A stretch of DNA of 64,000 bases, from positions 124,001 through 188,000 of the forward strand of contig CAWGND010000021.1 of assembly GCA_963823845.1 (NCBI GenBank), given 5' to 3'. The stretch's first letter is position 1; each line of letters opens with the position of its first letter. The position numbers and the translations under genes are program-made. This DNA comes from Alloacidobacterium sp963823845. Lineage in GTDB: Bacteria; Acidobacteriota; Terriglobia; Terriglobales; Acidobacteriaceae. The notes under the pieces were generated by a model, which worked only from the letters and a program-made list of their open reading frames with translations, made no database searches and was not told the DNA's origin. Below, one piece after another: positions 63,651-64,000 of the stretch.

Positions 63651-64000
63651 GCCGGAACCGCCACCGGGTCGAGCTTGCCCAGCGATACCAGCAGCTCGGC
63701 ATTCAACAGCGCAGCGCCAGCAGCGCCGCGAATCGTATTGTGCGACAGCACCGTGAACTTCCAGTCGAGCAGCGGGCAGGGCCGCAATCGGCCAACCGTT
63801 GAAGCCATGCCGTTGCCGCGCATGCGGTCGAGCCGCGGCTGGGGGCGATCATCGGCCGCGACAAACTCAACCGGCTGTGCCGGAGCCGTCGGCAGATCCT
63901 GCCCGGCCAGCGGTTTGAACTCGCTCCATGCAGCCAGAATCTGCTCCCGCGTCGCAGGCTTGCGCAGCTTGATGCTGACGCTCTCCGTGTGCCCGTCTTC
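63647..64000 (-). CDS. asd: Aspartate-semialdehyde dehydrogenase, C-terminal part (cut by window edge)
   Basis: An open minus-strand frame enters from the right edge and ends with TGA at 63647-63649, overlapping the lysC ATG by four bases. The visible 117 residues contain SVSIKLRKPATREQILAAW, DRPQPRLDRMRGNGMASTVG and FTVLSHNTIRGAAGAALLNA, the C-terminal pattern of Asd of the archaeal/fungal-like subgroup. Together with lysC, dapA and dapB this forms a diaminopimelate operon. The 5' part lies outside. Confidence 0.9.
   Translation of the reverse strand, partial: EDGHTESVSIKLRKPATREQILAAWSEFKPLAGQDLPTAPAQPVEFVAADDRPQPRLDRMRGNGMASTVGRLRPCPLLDWKFTVLSHNTIRGAAGAALLNAELLVSLGKLDPVAVPA

Overview
The window looks like chromosomal DNA of an acidobacterium, probably class Terriglobia (Acidobacteriaceae-like). 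That placement is inferred from gene content and protein style, not from a marker search. The supporting traits are a futalosine-pathway menaquinone gene (mqnC), a YpdA-type bacillithiol disulfide reductase, an NtrY/NtrX-like two-component pair, an RNase E/G with a very long insertion in its S1 domain, a remnant of a carboxypeptidase-regulatory-domain TonB receptor, and many secreted beta-barrel proteins. Base composition is moderately GC-rich and even throughout. I found no rRNA, tRNA, CRISPR array, prophage or intact insertion sequence.

Layout. 0-3 kb: a partial CorC-type CBS protein, a VKOR/DsbA-like disulfide pair, and era. 3-11 kb: a two-component pair on the minus strand (the regulator lacks a normal GAFTGA loop), alanine dehydrogenase, an acyltransferase and an aldehyde dehydrogenase. 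11-21.4 kb: the cell-shape operon mreB-mreC-mreD-mrdA-rodA followed by RNase E/G. 21.6-33.4 kb: two beta-barrel proteins, a methyltransferase, a long minus-strand run (mqnC, glycosyltransferase, small membrane protein, DUF885 protein, M24 peptidase, membrane protein), a DUF481-like protein and a cytochrome c. 33.4-46 kb: class I fumarase, ypdA, an orphan histidine kinase, a protease-like lipoprotein with twin C-terminal repeats, oxidoreductases, an OmpA-family protein and a LuxR-type regulator whose receiver lacks the phospho-acceptor Asp. 46-49.8 kb: a zinc-ribbon/DUF2569-like protein and a DUF2339-DUF3999 pair. 49.9-64 kb: a long minus-strand region with asd-lysC-dapB-dapA, dapD, RNase J, a threonine dehydratase-like enzyme, a HipA-like kinase with a DUF3037 protein, an SH3/TPR protein, uppP and ftsK.

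How the genes work together. Envelope growth dominates: MreBCD/RodA/PBP2 for elongation, UppP for undecaprenyl carrier recycling, FtsK for division-linked DNA transport, and asd/lysC/dapA/dapB/dapD for diaminopimelate and lysine. RNA turnover is represented by RNase E/G and RNase J, and redox homeostasis by VKOR/DsbA and YpdA.

Quality caution. About ten single-base frame breaks are visible, mostly in short homopolymers, and several fall in genes expected to be essential (RNase E/G, RNase J, dapB, lysC). Six of them lie between 57.8 and 62.7 kb. Sequencing or assembly indels are the most economical explanation, so I annotate these genes as whole genes with frame breaks. I did not find a clear multi-gene novel defence or mobile system. 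The most unusual items are the RNase E/G insertion, the GAFTGA-less regulator, the HipA-like/DUF3037 pair, the protease-like lipoprotein and the extended MreC.
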